Shown in pieces: positions 62,567 through 64,000 of a DNA stretch of 64,000 nt. How positions within the stretch are numbered: the stretch's first letter is position 1; each line of letters opens with the position of its first letter. The DNA comes from Aedes albopictus (taxonomy: Eukaryota; Arthropoda; Insecta; Diptera; Culicidae): contig NC_085136.1 in assembly GCF_035046485.1 (NCBI RefSeq), positions 220,166,853 through 220,230,852 on the forward strand, in the 5' to 3' direction. Under the pieces are notes generated by a model. It saw only the letters and a list, made by a program, of their open reading frames with translations. It was not told where the DNA came from and did not search any database. A program made the translations under genes and the position numbers.

Positions 62567-62854
62567 TCCTCCTCCTCTCCTCTTCTTGGCGTAACGTCCT
62601 CACTGGGACAAAGCCTGCTTCTCAGCTTAGTGTTCAATGAGCACTTCCACAGTTATTAACTGAGAGCTTCCTCTGCCAATGACCATTTTGCATGTGTATA
62701 TCGTGTGGCAGGCACGAAGATACTCTATGCCCAAGGAAGTCAAGGAAATTTCCTTTACGAAAAGATCCTGGACCGACCGGGAATCGAACCCGTCACCCTC
62801 AGCATGGTCATGCTGAATACCCGTGCGTTTACCGCCTCGGCTATATGGGCCCAA
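62567..62854 (-). mobile_element. Feilai-type SINE, full length
   Basis: Perfect 14-bp TSD TTTTTAATTCTTGC (62553-62566 and 62855-62868). The minus strand starts GGGCCCATATAGCCGAGGCG (A-box region), has B box GGGTTCGATTCCC, a body with AAGCTGAGAAGCAGGCTTTG and TCCCAGTGAGGACGTTACGC, and a GAAGAGGA-type tail. This matches Feilai, the tRNA-derived SINE described from Aedes aegypti. Confidence 0.92.
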
Positions 62855-62869
62855 TTTTTAATTCTTGCA

Positions 62870-63230
62870 TTATGGGCGTATTTTGTATGAAAATATGTCC
62901 AGAGTTCAAAATTTGTAATCAGAAAACCCAAGCTGTGCGCTGTTTCACAAGGTCTGCAATATGACTATAGTTTGAATGGGGAAGAATGCCGGTGTTCGTC
63001 CAAAACTGGTAACCAGAAAATCATAAACGACATGCCAAAATTCAATACGGCGACTATTTTATGTAATTTTAGGTGCAGAGTCAAAAATGAATACCAGAAC
63101 ATCCAAGATGGTGTCTCAATGTTCAAGATGGCGGTTAGTTTAGTTGGAGTAGATATCCGGAGTCATAAAATGATGACCGGAAAATCTAAAATGGCGTTTC
63201 AAAATTTTGCGGCTTCATGACACTTGTTTT
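62870..63230. repeat. AAGATGGCG motif array
   Basis: Repeated AAGATGGTGT, AAGATGGCGGTT and AAAATGGCG.. with ATACCAGAACATCC-like spacers, resembling 1-760 in the opposite orientation. It lies next to the Feilai SINE within the 3.5-kb element. Confidence 0.55.
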
Positions 63231-63629
63231 GTTTGAGTTTTGGATCGTTGTCTTATATTTTCTGAATATTGGATGTTATGCTAATACATATTAAATGTAT
63301 CCATATTGAGTAGATTTAGCAAGCAATTTTCATTTTGTATTTATGTCAATGTCATCAACATGTCGCTCGAGTTTTGTTGAGAGGATATTTTAAAGCACGA
63401 GAAAGGCACCATCACCGCTAGGTGGATTAATTAGGGTTTTTTTAAAGAGTATTTGCATCATGATTGCTATGATTTGCATGGAAGCTTCGAATACATCATG
63501 AGAACTAAAAAACTCATTTTAATAGATTTTAAGGAATATGGGGCAAAATGGGACATTATAGTGATATGGGCAACATGAAAATGTTCCACCCTCATTGTGG
63601 ATCATCTTCGCTGATATATTGAACGTTTT

Positions 63630-64000
63630 GCCTTTCTCGTACACTTAGTGTACTGGAAAGGCTATATGTTCACTCCAAAAATGACTTTTTGATAGAAGGC
63701 CCGGAGGGTCGAGTCACATATACCAATCGACTCAGCTCGACGATCTGAGGTGATGTCTGTGTGTATGTATGTGTGTGTACAAAAAACTCACATCACTTTT
63801 TGACAGTAAACCTCAACCGATTTTAATGACCGACGGTTCATTCGACGCGGCATATAGCCCCATTGTTTCCTATTGAAAATGGTTCGGATCGGTTCAGCCG
63901 TTCCGGAGTTATGGCCATTTAGGTGTTCCGGATCGGTACCTTTGGGAGGGACCAGACATGAAAATGCAACAAACCCATGCATGCGACATATCAAACCACG
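63630..64000 (+). mobile_element. Start of another GCCTTTCTCGTACAC element, cut by window end
   Basis: About 370 bp colinear with 59984-60380 at roughly 90% identity by eye, including the GCCTTTCTCGTACACTTAGT terminus, a shorter TG tract and CCGACGGTTCATTCGACGCG. It also interrupts the giant foldback's right arm. Confidence 0.75.

Larger units (their letters stand above)
59984..63436. mobile_element. 3.5-kb element of the GCCTTTCTCGTACAC family
   Basis: Starts GCCTTTCTCGTACACTAAGT and ends with GCACGAGAAAGGC followed by CACCGCTAGGTGGATTAATT. Taking it out restores the foldback arm (CTAGTTTT...TTTTAAAGAG, continuous in the left arm near 55830). Left to right it contains a TG microsatellite, ~150-bp tandem repeats, unique sequence, a Feilai SINE and the AAGATGGC motif array. 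No transposase frame; probably nonautonomous. Confidence 0.6.
55192..63629. mobile_element. Giant Transib-like foldback, nested and incomplete
   Basis: The left end CACAGTGGGAAAAATGGACC matches the terminus of the complete element at 7322. The left arm (55192-56950) pairs with a right arm made of 59035-59983 plus 63437-63629, for example TTTTGCCCCAATTCACTCTA against its inverse near 59920. The right arm is split by the 59984-63436 insertion, and the right terminus is not reached before another repeat starts at 63630. The loop (56950-59035) holds the MITE at 57522-58315. No transposase recognised. Confidence 0.7.

Noticed and set aside
62760..62850. Possible tRNA gene on the minus strand
   Set aside because: Good A and B boxes, but it is the head of a Feilai SINE with TSD, so a retroposon promoter rather than a tRNA gene. 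The same applies to 13320-13405.

Overview
The window is gene-poor, transposon-saturated insect DNA, almost certainly from an Aedes mosquito. The strongest taxonomic pointer is a complete Feilai-type tRNA-derived SINE (62567-62854, minus strand) with a 14-bp target-site duplication (TSD). The dense packing of MITEs, foldback elements and nested retrotransposons fits the same genus. No intact conserved single-copy host gene was recognised.

Layout. 1-11 kb: short motif arrays, small DNA elements and foldbacks, including a 510-bp solo LTR (6412-6921) and a 1.6-kb Transib-like foldback (7322-8955). 11.3-26.5 kb: three diverged copies of one unrecognised multi-exon gene family (copy A near 11.36-12.5 kb, B near 17.77-18.35 kb, C near 25.86-26.45 kb). 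It encodes a [FY]CxNCGxYVGP motif, a Gln-rich stretch and an Arg-rich tail; splice sites are conserved and each copy is damaged. Between the copies lie three minus-strand Helitron-like elements (13997-17759), the first two filled with heat-shock-element-like arrays, plus palindromic MITEs and an in-frame tandem-repeat ORF (24.9-25.5 kb). 26.5-37.1 kb: a three-level nest, in which a copia fragment is split at TTAA by an element with short CCCTCAGAGCC inverted ends, itself split by a complete Ty3/gypsy-type retrotransposon (29335-35796) with identical LTRs, a 5-bp TSD and one in-frame stop in pol. 37.1-48.7 kb: a tandem array of transcription-unit-like repeats with CCAAT box, TATA box and a histone-like 3' stem-loop, but no histone reading frame. 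A full-length Jockey-clade non-LTR retrotransposon (39719-44138, 17-bp TSD) sits in one unit between the CCAAT and TATA boxes. 50.3-52.0 kb: a frameshifted Ulp1/C48 SUMO-protease-like gene. 55.2-64 kb: a giant foldback related to the Transib-like element, whose right arm is split by a 3.5-kb element that carries ~150-bp tandem repeats and the Feilai SINE.

Most recognisable proteins belong to selfish elements: Gag and Pol of the gypsy element, ORF1 and ORF2 of the Jockey element, and remnants of copia and of another LINE. The host-like candidates are the Cys/Gln-rich family, the tandem-repeat ORF and the SUMO-protease remnant, and all show damage. Signals that conventional features do not explain are (i) the histone-like array without histones, (ii) HSE arrays carried by Helitrons, (iii) a dispersed ~20-bp motif AACGCCTAAAAGTAKGCAAT in unrelated contexts, (iv) interleaved palindromes at 19.6-21.3 kb and (v) arrays of a YY1/Pho-like motif at both ends of the window.
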